From contig JAFUDQ010000017.1 of the NCBI GenBank assembly GCA_017459075.1, positions 24,506 to 88,505 on the forward strand: a stretch of DNA of 64,000 bases. The letters are read 5' to 3'. The DNA is from Bacteroidales bacterium (GTDB taxonomy: Bacteria > Bacteroidota > Bacteroidia > Bacteroidales > UBA932). This document shows positions 26,716 through 35,250 of this stretch, one piece after another (position 1 is the first letter of the stretch; each line of letters begins with the position of its first letter). The translations under genes were made by a program, and so were the position numbers. The notes under the pieces were generated by a model. The model had not been told where the DNA came from. It made no database searches and was given only the letters and a program-made list of their open reading frames with translations.

Positions 26716-27254
26716 TGGAGATTACCCTCACAGAACTGCTGGCCAGCAGGGACGCACGGGTAGAGCATCAGAAGAAGCTCGCGAGAGAATTCCCGCGGGC
26801 TTCTTTAATATGTTTTACCGTAATTCTTCCTGGTTCCGTCAAAAGGGACGACCGGTCCCTCACCGTCGCCAAAGCCGGTGTCCATGCCATCCGGCAAACT
26901 TTTCAAACTTGTCATTCTGAACGAAGTGAAGAATCTCTTATCCTATATCAGGAGGAAAGGGACCTTGTGACGGGGTTTGAGGCGTACTTCGTGGTGGATT
27001 TACCGGCTGTGGATGTCAAGAGAATTTGCTGCGAAATCGAAGACAATCACCCCCTTGGCCGTCTAATGGACATCGATGTCATTGCAGGACCGGAAATCCG
27101 GCCGCTGAGCCGGGCGGAAAGCGGACTGCCTGAGCGCCGCTGCCTCTTATGCGAAAAACCCGCACGCGAATGCATGCGGGCTCACAGACATACTCAGGCA
27201 GAACTACACGCCGCCATCGACACTTTAATAAAATATGCCGGCAAGCCTGAATAA
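26715..27254 (+). CDS. citX: Apo-citrate lyase phosphoribosyl-dephospho-CoA transferase, with repeat-encoded insert
   Basis: 179 residues. CitX attaches the cofactor precursor to apo-CitD. Conserved DNHPLGRLMDIDVI and RRCLLCEKPARECMRAHRH are intact. Residues about 66-75 (TCHSERSEES) are encoded by a dispersed repeat arm, placed between the helix VHAIRQTFQ and the strand leading to DLVTGFEAY. Length stays normal, so the repeat may have replaced native sequence as much as added to it. Its ATG overlaps the citF stop. Convergent with the kinase gene that ends at 27271. Confidence 0.92.
   Translation: MEITLTELLASRDARVEHQKKLAREFPRASLICFTVILPGSVKRDDRSLTVAKAGVHAIRQTFQTCHSERSEESLILYQEERDLVTGFEAYFVVDLPAVDVKRICCEIEDNHPLGRLMDIDVIAGPEIRPLSRAESGLPERRCLLCEKPARECMRAHRHTQAELHAAIDTLIKYAGKPE
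26911..26937 (+). repeat. Repeat arm inside citX
   Basis: GTCATTCTGAACGAAGTGAA followed by GAATCTC: a single arm of the family seen complete in the ketosynthase gene at 40619. It encodes HSERSEES in frame. No matching opposite arm is seen. Confidence 0.75.
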
Positions 27255-27270
27255 AGGCGCCGGCAAACAA

Positions 27271-28158
27271 TTAAAGAAACAAGGATGCTGCTCCAAGCAT
27301 TGCGGCTTTGTCCAAAAGGACAGAGCCTTTTACGTCTACAGTCAGGCCAACCTGGCCGTAAGCCCTCTGGAGGGCCTGCATAAAGAGCGGCAGGCTCCTG
27401 GAAATATTGCCACCAAGAACAAGAGTACGGCTGTTAAACTTATTCAGCCATGGCGTTGTAAACTCTGCCAGGCGGTAACCAAACTCATTGAAAAGCTGCT
27501 TTGCGGCATCATCGAACTCAAAACGCATTGCAACATCCTTTGCACCCTGAACCTGCTTACCGGTAAGCTCACTGTAACGCCCTACAACCCAGCGGGTGGA
27601 GAAAGCTTCATCCACTATACCCTCATGGAAGGGGAGATTCCAGACTTCCCCTCCCGGGGGAACAGAGTCTCCGCTGCGGACAATGGTGTGGTTGGCGATG
27701 AATCCTGAACCTACACCTGTACCAAGGGTAAGGACAATCACGCGGTCTATATTCTTGGCTGCGCCAAAACTGCTCTCTCCCAGGGCGAAAGCACCTGCAT
27801 CGTTAACGAACTTAAACTCCAAATCCTTAAATTCCAGCAGTCTGGCGGCAAGGGTCTGGCCGATGTTTATTCCATAAATAGCCTGGAATTTATGCTCCAT
27901 CCAGGAAATGCCCTTGTCATAGTCAAAAGGCCCCGGGAAAGCCATTCCAATCTGTTTCACCGGCAGGCCGGACTCGTTAATGAGCAGGCGGAGGTTCTCT
28001 GTCCATGCAGAAAAAATAACCTCTGCCGGAGAGGTATGGTCTACATCGGTCGTGACGGGATGTCCTACGATAACGCCTTCTTCCAGGTCTACAACGGCAG
28101 AAGTAATGTGGCTGCCACCAATGTCAACGCCAATTGCGTATTTCTTTTCAGGATTCAT
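27271..28158 (-). CDS. ROK-family sugar kinase (substrate unknown)
   Basis: 295 residues. N-terminal phosphate-binding loop IGVDIGGSHITSAVVD, the catalytic-region FVNDAGAFALGE with its aspartate, and TLGTGVGSGF place it in the ROK/hexokinase-fold group. The CxCGxxGCxE zinc motif of classical ROK glucokinases and NagC-type proteins is absent; PPGGEVWNLPFHEG stands where it would be. It could phosphorylate glucose or another hexose. Convergent with citX (16-base gap) and divergent from feoAB, so it appears to be a single-gene unit with its own promoter. Confidence 0.85.
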   Translation of the reverse strand: MNPEKKYAIGVDIGGSHITSAVVDLEEGVIVGHPVTTDVDHTSPAEVIFSAWTENLRLLINESGLPVKQIGMAFPGPFDYDKGISWMEHKFQAIYGINIGQTLAARLLEFKDLEFKFVNDAGAFALGESSFGAAKNIDRVIVLTLGTGVGSGFIANHTIVRSGDSVPPGGEVWNLPFHEGIVDEAFSTRWVVGRYSELTGKQVQGAKDVAMRFEFDDAAKQLFNEFGYRLAEFTTPWLNKFNSRTLVLGGNISRSLPLFMQALQRAYGQVGLTVDVKGSVLLDKAAMLGAASLFL

Positions 28159-28205
28159 ATGTTAAATAGTGTTGATATTCAGTAAAACTGTACTCTAAAC
28201 CGTTA

Positions 28206-28236
28206 CAAATATAGCAATATTGGATTAAAATCCCAA
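28206..28236 (-). promoter_or_regulatory. Predicted promoter of the ROK kinase gene
   Basis: On the minus strand: TTG (28236-28234), 20-base spacer, TATATTTG (28213-28206). The spacer holds GGATT-AA-AATCC when read on the + strand (28222-28233), a short inverted repeat that could be an operator. Confidence 0.6.
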
Positions 28237-28269
28237 TAAATGGGGATGGAGCGGCAATGGAAAATACTT

Positions 28270-28290
28270 TAATTTTGCAACGCAAAATTA
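28270..28290 (+). promoter_or_regulatory. Palindrome overlapping the feoAB promoter (candidate iron-responsive operator)
   Basis: TAATTTTGC-AAC-GCAAAATTA, a perfect 9-3-9 inverted repeat. Its left half is also a TAnnTTTG -7 element (28270-28277), so a bound repressor would block RNA polymerase. It lies 55 bases before the FeoAB start. A Fur- or DtxR-type regulator is the natural guess but is inferred. Confidence 0.6.
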
Positions 28291-28344
28291 CGGGACGGGG
28301 CAACCCGGGTCCTGAAACAGAAACAAAAGAACAGAAACCGCATA

Positions 28345-30801
28345 ATGTTATTAGCAGAACTTGGAACCGGAAGTACCGGCGTAATAGCTAAGGTAAATGG
28401 CCACGGAAGCTTCCGGAAAAGACTTATAGAAATGGGCTTCATCGCCGGAAAGAAGGTGAAAGTGGTGCTTAACGCTCCGCTGCAGGACCCTATCGAATAT
28501 GAAATAATGGGATACAAGCTGTCCCTCAGGAGGGAAGAAGCCAGGATGATAGAAGTCATCGGCGAAGAAGAAGCCCGTGAATATCTTGGCAAGTCGGCAG
28601 GGGATACCGCCCCGATTCCCTCTGGGGAACCGTATGCAGAGACGGCAATCCAGCTTGAGATGGAAGACCTGGCAGACAAGCGTCACCGCCAGATAAGGGT
28701 GGCCCTGGTCGGCAATCCCAACTGCGGCAAGACCTCCCTCTTCAATGTCGCCTCTGGCAGCCGTGAGCATGTAGGAAACTACAGCGGCGTCACCGTAGAT
28801 GCCAAGGAAGGAAAATTCTCCTGGAAAGGCTTCGAAATCGTGCTTGTAGACCTGCCTGGCACATATTCGCTATCGGCATACAGTCCTGAAGAACTCTATG
28901 TCAGGCGGGCGCTTACGGACAAGACTCCGGATGTCGTAATCAACGTAGTGGACGCTTCCAACATAGAAAGGAACCTCTATCTGACCACTCAGATAATCGA
29001 CATGAACCTCAGGACGGTTATCGCCCTGAATATGTACGATGAGCTTATTTCCAAAGGCGATGAAATTGATACGGTTCAGCTTGGAAAGCTCTTCGGAGTG
29101 CCTGTGTGCCCCACAATCAGCAGGAACGGAGAGGGCATCGGCCAGTTGTTTGACACGGTGCTTGAAGTCTATAAGGGTGCAGATCCTTCCATCGCCAGGC
29201 ATATCCACATAAACCATGGCCCGGAGCTGGAGCAGAGCATAGACCGCATCAAACTGATGCTCCAGCGCGACGCCTCCCTGCGTACAAAATTCTCTACCAG
29301 ATACCTGGCTATCAAGTATTTGGAACATGACTCGGATATAGAAAAAATCCTTGAGACCCTGCCATTCGCGGAAGAACTCAATAAGGCTCGCGCCCAAGAG
29401 GATGCCCGCATAAAAGAAGTCCTTGACACAGACTGCGAATCGGCTATAGTAGACGCCAAATACGCCTTTATAAACGGCGCTCTTACAGAGACTTACAGGG
29501 AGCACAGGGACCTTAGGCCCAAGCGCACTGTAACGGATAAAATTGATGCTGTCGTAGCCAACAAATGGGCTGCGTTCCCGATTTTCATCCTTTTGCTTTA
29601 TATTATCTTCCAGGCCACCTTCACCCTTGGCCAGTACCCTATGGACTGGATTGACGCCGGCGTTGCGTGGCTGGGTGATACCCTTGGCGGCCTTATGTCC
29701 GACGGCTGGCTCAAAAACCTTGTCGTAGACGGAGTCATCGCCGGCGTTGGCAGTGTGCTTGTCTTCCTGCCTAACATCCTGATACTCTATTTCTTCATCT
29801 CCCTGTTGGAAGATTCCGGCTACATGGCCAGAGCCGCCTTCATCGTGGATAAAATGATGCACAGGCTTGGCCTTCACGGCAAGAGTTTTATACCGATGGT
29901 GATGGGTTTTGGCTGCAACGTTCCTGCCATCATGGCTTGCAGGACTATAGAGAGCCGCAAAAGCCGCCTTATCACTATATCTATCATCCCGTTCATGGCC
30001 TGCGCCGGCCGCCTGCCAATATTTGTGCTCTTTGCGGGGGCCTTCTTCCCCGGCAACGCTCCGCTGGTGCTGCTTGGAATTTACCTGCTTGGCATCATCC
30101 TGGCCATCCTTTCCGCCATGGTTATCAAGCGTTTTGTGAAGGACGATGACCTCCCGTTTGTGATGGAACTCCCGCCTTACCGCGTTCCTACGGCCAAGGC
30201 TATCTGGCGCCACACCTGGGAAAAGGGCCGGCAGTATCTTCAGAAGATGGCCACGACTATCCTGCTCTGCTCCATTGTGATTTGGTTCCTCGGATACTTC
30301 CCCCGCAGTCAGGAACTCACCGCTGCAACTGAGGTTTATCAGGAGACATTCTCTGATGCCGATGCTGCCAGGGTGAACGACTTGTATGAACAGCAACAGG
30401 CGAATTCTTACATTGGCCGGCTTGGAAGGGCTGTCGAGCCTGTTCTCGCGCCTATGGGCATCAATTGGAAGATGGGGGTAAGCTTGCTAACGGGTGTGGC
30501 TGCCAAAGAGCTGGTAGTCAGCTCGTTGGGTGTAATGTATTCGCAAGGGGCGAAGATTTCCCAGGGTGAAGACCTTGAAGACGATACGGCTCTTCAGTCG
30601 GCTCTTGCCCTGGATATCAGTTGGCCTACCGCCCTGGCTTTCATGGTCTTTGTACTGCTGTACTTTCCATGCATTGCCACCTTCGTTGCCATCAAACACG
30701 AAACCCACAGCTGGAAATGGGCTGCCGGCACCTGCGCCTACACCATGCTCATCGCCTGGCTGATGTCCTTCCTCACCTACACAATCTTCACTGCCTTCTG
30801 A
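28345..30801 (+). CDS. feoAB: Ferrous iron transporter, FeoA-FeoB fusion
   Basis: 818 residues. Residues 1-75 form a FeoA SH3-like domain (FRKRLIEMGFIAGKKV). After a linker comes the FeoB G domain: GNPNCGKTS at about 123-131 (P-loop), the VGNYSGVTVD switch, DLPGTYSLS (G3) and NVVDASN (G4). The membrane part has the Gate motifs, including GFGCNVPAIMACRTIE, and about ten helices. It imports Fe2+ across the inner membrane, coupled to GTP hydrolysis. A FeoA-FeoB fusion is the usual Bacteroidetes arrangement. The palindrome on its promoter suggests iron control. Confidence 0.96.
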   Translation: MLLAELGTGSTGVIAKVNGHGSFRKRLIEMGFIAGKKVKVVLNAPLQDPIEYEIMGYKLSLRREEARMIEVIGEEEAREYLGKSAGDTAPIPSGEPYAETAIQLEMEDLADKRHRQIRVALVGNPNCGKTSLFNVASGSREHVGNYSGVTVDAKEGKFSWKGFEIVLVDLPGTYSLSAYSPEELYVRRALTDKTPDVVINVVDASNIERNLYLTTQIIDMNLRTVIALNMYDELISKGDEIDTVQLGKLFGVPVCPTISRNGEGIGQLFDTVLEVYKGADPSIARHIHINHGPELEQSIDRIKLMLQRDASLRTKFSTRYLAIKYLEHDSDIEKILETLPFAEELNKARAQEDARIKEVLDTDCESAIVDAKYAFINGALTETYREHRDLRPKRTVTDKIDAVVANKWAAFPIFILLLYIIFQATFTLGQYPMDWIDAGVAWLGDTLGGLMSDGWLKNLVVDGVIAGVGSVLVFLPNILILYFFISLLEDSGYMARAAFIVDKMMHRLGLHGKSFIPMVMGFGCNVPAIMACRTIESRKSRLITISIIPFMACAGRLPIFVLFAGAFFPGNAPLVLLGIYLLGIILAILSAMVIKRFVKDDDLPFVMELPPYRVPTAKAIWRHTWEKGRQYLQKMATTILLCSIVIWFLGYFPRSQELTAATEVYQETFSDADAARVNDLYEQQQANSYIGRLGRAVEPVLAPMGINWKMGVSLLTGVAAKELVVSSLGVMYSQGAKISQGEDLEDDTALQSALALDISWPTALAFMVFVLLYFPCIATFVAIKHETHSWKWAAGTCAYTMLIAWLMSFLTYTIFTAF

Positions 30802-30825
30802 CGCTGACAATTCAGGATATTTTCC

Positions 30826-30833
30826 TAAATTTG
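30826..30833 (+). promoter_or_regulatory. Predicted -7 element at the head of the aryl-polyene-type cluster
   Basis: TAAATTTG, 27 bases before ATG 30861. No good -33 TTG is seen at the expected distance. Confidence 0.45.
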
Positions 30834-30860
30834 CATGTTTTTAGAATTTAGAGATTGATT

Positions 30861-31217
30861 ATGGTTGGAATGTTACCGATATGTTTGTTGCAGTGCTTGT
30901 TTTTGTGTGGTGGGCAGGTGATGCTGAAGTTGGCGCTGGCAAATTCGGGAAAATTTGAGTTCACTTGGAAATACTTCGTTTCACAACTGGATAACTGGTG
31001 GTTTCTTGGCTGCGGAATTTCCTTCCTCCTCGCCGGAGGCCTGTGGCTTTACATCCTCAAGAACTTCCCCCTGAGCCTGGCCTACACCGTATCGCATTTC
31101 AGCTACGTATTCGGGATGTTCGCCGCCATTTTAATCTTCAAGGAAACCATCACCTGGGTGCAATGGATAGGCGTAATCCTTGTTTTCCTTGGAACAGTAT
31201 TAGTCACGCTGAAATGA
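30861..31217 (+). CDS. Small EamA/SMR-type membrane protein
   Basis: 118 residues from ATG 30861 (TTG 30855 is a weaker choice). Four predicted membrane helices with GGQVMLKLALA in the first and FPLSLAYTVSHFSYVFGM in the third, the pattern of small drug/metabolite transporter-fold proteins such as EmrE-like and ArnE/F-like flippase subunits. It overlaps the LolA gene by four bases (ATGA), so it is the first gene of the polyene operon. A lipid- or product-flipping role is possible but inferred. Confidence 0.8.
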   Translation: MVGMLPICLLQCLFLCGGQVMLKLALANSGKFEFTWKYFVSQLDNWWFLGCGISFLLAGGLWLYILKNFPLSLAYTVSHFSYVFGMFAAILIFKETITWVQWIGVILVFLGTVLVTLK

Positions 31218-31708
31218 GACGCTGCCTTTTTTCAATAATAATTCTTCTGCTCACAGGCATCATCGCCTTTGGGCAGAACGTCACAGTAGATGACATAATC
31301 GCCGCGAACAAGCCGGAGCAATTCTCCGCCGCCTTTGTGCAGACCAAGCACTCCTCCCTACTGAAAGACAACCTTGTAAGCAAGGGCAGCATCGTCCTCA
31401 CAAAGCCCGGGAAAATACATATTGAAATGACAGCCCCGGAGGCGAAAGTATCTGATTATGACTCATTTGAAGAGATGAAAGGCTTTGGCCGCCGCAGCCC
31501 GTCGGAGAAAGATTTTGACATCACCCTCCTTGAGGGAGACGGCTACATCCTGAAGATGATCCCCCGCCGCAGCGCCCTTCGCCAGGCATTTACGCAAATA
31601 GTGGTTTATGTCAATGTCAACACCCTCATAGTCAATAAGATAATTGTTTATTCCCGCGGTGGCGACGTCACCACTTTGGAATTCTCTGATATAAAGACGG
31701 TAAAATGA
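31214..31708 (+). CDS. LolA-like outer-membrane lipoprotein carrier
   Basis: 164 residues; ATG 31214 overlaps the previous stop. Signal peptide MRRCLFSIII...AFGQ. The body fits the LolA fold (FSAAFVQTKHSSLL, SKGSIVLTKPGKIHIEM). Aryl-polyene clusters regularly carry a dedicated LolA-type chaperone, thought to move the lipid-linked pigment across the periplasm. The next gene, an MMPL exporter, starts four bases before this one ends, consistent with a joint export function. Confidence 0.82.
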   Translation: MRRCLFSIIILLLTGIIAFGQNVTVDDIIAANKPEQFSAAFVQTKHSSLLKDNLVSKGSIVLTKPGKIHIEMTAPEAKVSDYDSFEEMKGFGRRSPSEKDFDITLLEGDGYILKMIPRRSALRQAFTQIVVYVNVNTLIVNKIIVYSRGGDVTTLEFSDIKTVK

Positions 31709-34410
31709 AGGACTTTATCCTGAAGGTATATGATTATTTCAGCGTAAACAAAGGAAAAGCGGCGGCCCTGCTGGTTGCCATAATCCTTGTTTGCATCTTC
31801 TTCATTTTAAGGTCGAACTTCTCTGAAGACATATCCACTTTCCTGCCTCACAGCGAAAAGACGGAAAAGTATCAGGACGTTTATAAATACCTGGCCAGCA
31901 GTAAAATAGCCGTCTTCTTCCGAGGTGAATCAGAAGACGAAATACGTGAGGCGATGGATGCTTTTTCCTCCGCCGTCAGGGAAAAGGGCGCCGGGCAAAT
32001 CAGTGGCGATGCCGCCATGGATATCGACATTGATAAAGTTGTGGAATACATCGGCAAGAACGCCCCCGTTCTGCTGTCCGGGGCCGATATCGCCCGTGCG
32101 GATTCACTTCTTGAAGTAAAAGATTATATCCCTTCAAGGTTGGCGGAACTGAAAAACAGCCTTTACGGATTCGGCTCCACCTTATCTACAAATTATCTAA
32201 GGCACGACCCTCTGGGCCTTTTCCTTCCCGCTTTGGAGAAATTGCAAGCTCTCAATCCCCTGAAACAGGGACATTATGAAGACGGATATATTTTTACGGA
32301 AGACGGCGGCACCGGAATACTGTTCCTTGATTCGCCCGCCGGCGGCACAGAGACATCGGACAACCGCATTTTCCTGGACAAACTGAACACAGCGAAACTG
32401 GAAACATCGGCAGAGTGTCCGGAGGTTGAGATCTTTTCCACCGGAGCGCCGGAAGTGGCCGTTACCAATGCCGATTGCATAAGGACCGACGCCATGTGGA
32501 CGCTTGCGCTGGCGATGCTTATCATCATCACGCTTTTGTGGCTGAGTTTCAAGCGTTTGGCCGATGTCTTCTGGATATTCGCGACGATACTCTTCGGTGT
32601 CCTCTTTTCTCTTGGGGTATATGCCTCCGTCAGCAGTTCAGTGAGCCTAATCATAGTAGGAATCTGCACCGTGATAATGGGGCTTGCCGCCAATTATCCC
32701 ATTCATTTTGCGGACCACCTGAAATATCAGCCGGATAAGCGAAAGGCTCTTGCAGAGCAGGTGAATCCGCTGCTTGTTGGCAACATAACCACCGTGGGCG
32801 CCTTCCTGTCCCTGCTGTTGCTGCGCTCCCAGGCAATGCACGACTTTGGAATTGTAGGGGCGATAACCTTGGTGTGCACGATAGTGTTCGTGCTTGTTTT
32901 CCTGCCGGTATTCTTGCCCGTTCCTTCCAAGCCGCGAAAGACTCTGGAACTTAATATTTTCAGGAATGTAAAAGTCGAGGGCCCTGCCCGGGGCTTTCTT
33001 GTGGCGGCCTTTCTTGCCCTTACGTTGTTCTTTGCATGGAAGAGTACTAGCGTTTCTTTTGATGCCGATATCAGCCACATAAATTATATGACCGATGAGC
33101 AGAAGGAGGGCTTTGCCATCCTCTCATCCCTTACGAGTAAAAACAGCTCAGAGTCAACGCTTTACATAGTGTCTGAAGGCGATGATGCCGAAGCAGCCTT
33201 GCAGGCCGACGAGGCCGCCCCGGGCGCGGCCCGGAGGATTTCCCTGCTTGTTCCTTCCAAAAAGACTCAGGAAGAGAGAATTGCGGCCTGGAATGCGTTC
33301 AAGGAGCGTCATCCCGGCCTTGAAAAGTCACTTAAAACCGAGGCAGGAACGGCAGGTTTCACTGACGAAGCCTTTGAGCCTTTTTATGCCACTTTGGGAC
33401 AGGATTTTCAGCCGCAGGATGCTGATTATTTCCAGGGAATAATCTCCGCCGTGGGACAGCAAATGTTTTTTAAGGAAGAAGGTAAAACAATAATTATCAG
33501 TTATTTGGACGTTCCTAAAGAGGAAACGGAAACCATAACCGAAACCCTTTCGGCCACTCTGCCGGGGCAGTCCTTTGTCTTTTCCCAAAACGGGATGACA
33601 GCGAAGCTTATCGGCGGCTTGTCAGATGACTTCAATAACATCGGCTTTATCTGCGGAGCCATCGTCTTCATCTTCCTTTTGCTCAGCTTCCGGCGGGTGG
33701 AAATCACGCTTCTGGCCTTCCTCCCCCTGGCTATAGGCTGGCTGTGGATTCTTGGAATGATGAGTCTTCTGGACATCAAATTCAATATCGTCAATTTTAT
33801 CCTGGCCTCCTTCATCTTCGGCCAGGGCGATGATTACACGATTTTTATAACGGAAGGCCTGATTTATGAGTATGCGACCGGCAAAAAGATACTGTCGTCA
33901 TATAAAAATGCTGTAGCCCTTAGTGCGATAATAATGTTCGTGGCCATTGGCGTTCTTATTCTGTCAAGGCATCCGGCGCTAAGGTCACTTGCGGAACTGA
34001 CGATTGTGGGGATGTTCACTGTTGTTGTGATGGCGTGGTTCGTGCCTCCGATTGTTTTCAGGCTTCTTCTTAAGTACAAGCAGTACCGCCTGCGTAAGTG
34101 CCTTGCAAAGAGCCATGAGGGTGGTGCTGCAAGTTTTGCAGACGACGTCCGTCTGGAGTATTTGTACAAGGGCCATGAGGCTGGGCAGGAGTGCCGTAAA
34201 GTCTTGTGTAAGAGTACTTTTGAAAAGATAGACAACCTCCCTTCAGGTACGGCTGAGGTTCACGACGCCGGCTATGGTGTTTATGCCCTTCTTCTTGCCC
34301 TCACTCGTAAGGATATTACGGTTTATGCATACGAAGAGGATGAGGACAAGTTTCTGACCGCCTCCCGCTGCTCCCTCCGCCCCCGGAACCTCATCTGGAA
34401 ACAGGCCTGA
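31705..34410 (+). CDS. MMPL/RND-type exporter with an extra C-terminal Rossmann-like segment
   Basis: 901 residues. One N-terminal helix (20-37), a large periplasmic domain, then helices 2-6 with GLAANYPIHFADH near residue 330. A second periplasmic domain is followed by helices 7-12 with GQGDDYTIFI near 705, the RND proton-relay region. Such proteins export the pigment or its lipid carrier in aryl-polyene clusters. The last 65 or so residues (EVHDAGYGVYALLLALT, VYAYEEDEDK) look like the start of a SAM-methyltransferase Rossmann fold that then ends; it is too short to be active. A palindrome with T-run follows the gene. Confidence 0.88.
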   Translation: MKDFILKVYDYFSVNKGKAAALLVAIILVCIFFILRSNFSEDISTFLPHSEKTEKYQDVYKYLASSKIAVFFRGESEDEIREAMDAFSSAVREKGAGQISGDAAMDIDIDKVVEYIGKNAPVLLSGADIARADSLLEVKDYIPSRLAELKNSLYGFGSTLSTNYLRHDPLGLFLPALEKLQALNPLKQGHYEDGYIFTEDGGTGILFLDSPAGGTETSDNRIFLDKLNTAKLETSAECPEVEIFSTGAPEVAVTNADCIRTDAMWTLALAMLIIITLLWLSFKRLADVFWIFATILFGVLFSLGVYASVSSSVSLIIVGICTVIMGLAANYPIHFADHLKYQPDKRKALAEQVNPLLVGNITTVGAFLSLLLLRSQAMHDFGIVGAITLVCTIVFVLVFLPVFLPVPSKPRKTLELNIFRNVKVEGPARGFLVAAFLALTLFFAWKSTSVSFDADISHINYMTDEQKEGFAILSSLTSKNSSESTLYIVSEGDDAEAALQADEAAPGAARRISLLVPSKKTQEERIAAWNAFKERHPGLEKSLKTEAGTAGFTDEAFEPFYATLGQDFQPQDADYFQGIISAVGQQMFFKEEGKTIIISYLDVPKEETETITETLSATLPGQSFVFSQNGMTAKLIGGLSDDFNNIGFICGAIVFIFLLLSFRRVEITLLAFLPLAIGWLWILGMMSLLDIKFNIVNFILASFIFGQGDDYTIFITEGLIYEYATGKKILSSYKNAVALSAIIMFVAIGVLILSRHPALRSLAELTIVGMFTVVVMAWFVPPIVFRLLLKYKQYRLRKCLAKSHEGGAASFADDVRLEYLYKGHEAGQECRKVLCKSTFEKIDNLPSGTAEVHDAGYGVYALLLALTRKDITVYAYEEDEDKFLTASRCSLRPRNLIWKQA

Positions 34411-34447
34411 ATCCTGCCATATTTATTGAGAGATGCCTTGCTAAAGG

Positions 34448-34477
34448 CCAAATACGATTGTATTTGGTATTTTTTTA
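34448..34477 (+). terminator. Palindrome plus T-run after the MMPL gene (terminator or operator)
   Basis: CCAAATAC-GATT-GTATTTGG (perfect 8-4-8, 34448-34467) followed by TATTTTTTTA. As RNA this is a weak, AU-rich terminator. Its right half overlaps the -33 box of the next promoter, so it may instead, or also, be an operator. Confidence 0.5.
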
Positions 34478-34486
34478 CTATCTTTA
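34458..34486 (+). promoter_or_regulatory. Predicted internal promoter before the ketoreductase gene
   Basis: TTG at 34458-34460, an 18-base spacer and TATCTTTA at 34479-34486 (one mismatch from TAnnTTTG), 27 bases before ATG 34514. Confidence 0.5.
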
Positions 34487-34513
34487 CAAGTTGATTAAAA
34501 AGATGCGACTGAA

Positions 34514-35245
34514 ATGAAATATATTCTTGTAACAGGTGGCTCAAGGGGTATTGGCAGGGCTGTATGCGTGCGGCTTGCGCGCATTGGCTTGCCGGTACTG
34601 ATTAATTTCAAATCCAATGCCGATGCCGCCCGGGAAACCCTTTCACAGGTTGAGGCTGCAGGGGGCAGGGGAGAACTCTTTCCTTTTGATGTGGCAGACC
34701 AGGAGGCTGTGGACGCCGCCATCGACAAATGGGAGGCGGAGCATCCTGAAGACTACATTTCCATCCTTGTGAACAACGCCGGCATCAGGGACGACAATGT
34801 CCTGTTCATGATGTCTGACGAGCAGTGGAAAAACGTGCTGGATACCACTCTGAACGGCTTTTTCTATCTTACAAGAAGACTTCTTAAGCATATGATGCCC
34901 CGCAGGCGCGGCGGCCGCATAATCAACATAAGCTCCCTCTCCGGAGTAAAAGGCCTTCCTGGCCAGGTTAACTATAGTGCCGCCAAAGCCGGCCTTATCG
35001 GGGCAACCAAGGCTCTGGCACAGGAAGCCGCTCCAAGAGGGGTAACAGTAAATGCCGTCGCTCCCGGCTTTATTGAGACAGACATGACAGCCGGCCTCCC
35101 CAAGGAAGAACTGGTGAAAATGATTCCGGCAGGCCGCTTCGGCACACCTGAAGAGGTAGCTGCGGCTGTAGCCTTCCTTGCAAGCGACGAAGCCTCCTAC
35201 ATTACCGGGGAAGTAATTAACATAAACGGAGGCCTTTATACGTAA
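34514..35245 (+). CDS. 3-oxoacyl-ACP reductase (FabG-type ketoreductase of the polyene pathway)
   Basis: 243 residues, classical short-chain dehydrogenase. TGGSRGIG at 7-14 binds NADPH; NNAG at 87-90; the catalytic set is Ser141, Tyr154 and Lys158 (YSAAK). The C-terminal EVININGG is typical of FabG. It would reduce each beta-keto intermediate as the polyene chain is built. It starts the second part of the cluster behind its own promoter and lies five bases before a ketosynthase gene. Confidence 0.93.
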   Translation: MKYILVTGGSRGIGRAVCVRLARIGLPVLINFKSNADAARETLSQVEAAGGRGELFPFDVADQEAVDAAIDKWEAEHPEDYISILVNNAGIRDDNVLFMMSDEQWKNVLDTTLNGFFYLTRRLLKHMMPRRRGGRIINISSLSGVKGLPGQVNYSAAKAGLIGATKALAQEAAPRGVTVNAVAPGFIETDMTAGLPKEELVKMIPAGRFGTPEEVAAAVAFLASDEASYITGEVININGGLYT

Positions 35246-35250
35246 AATCT

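Noticed and set aside
27079-27254. Possible tRNA or small RNA at the citX end
   Set aside because: The region is conserved CitX coding sequence (CLLC...ARECMR motif) and no cloverleaf could be drawn.
28870-30396. 508-codon open frame on the minus strand opposite feoB
   Set aside because: It lies wholly inside the confident FeoB coding region, has low-complexity, His/Lys/Gly-rich composition and no domain; it is a shadow of the codon bias on the other strand.
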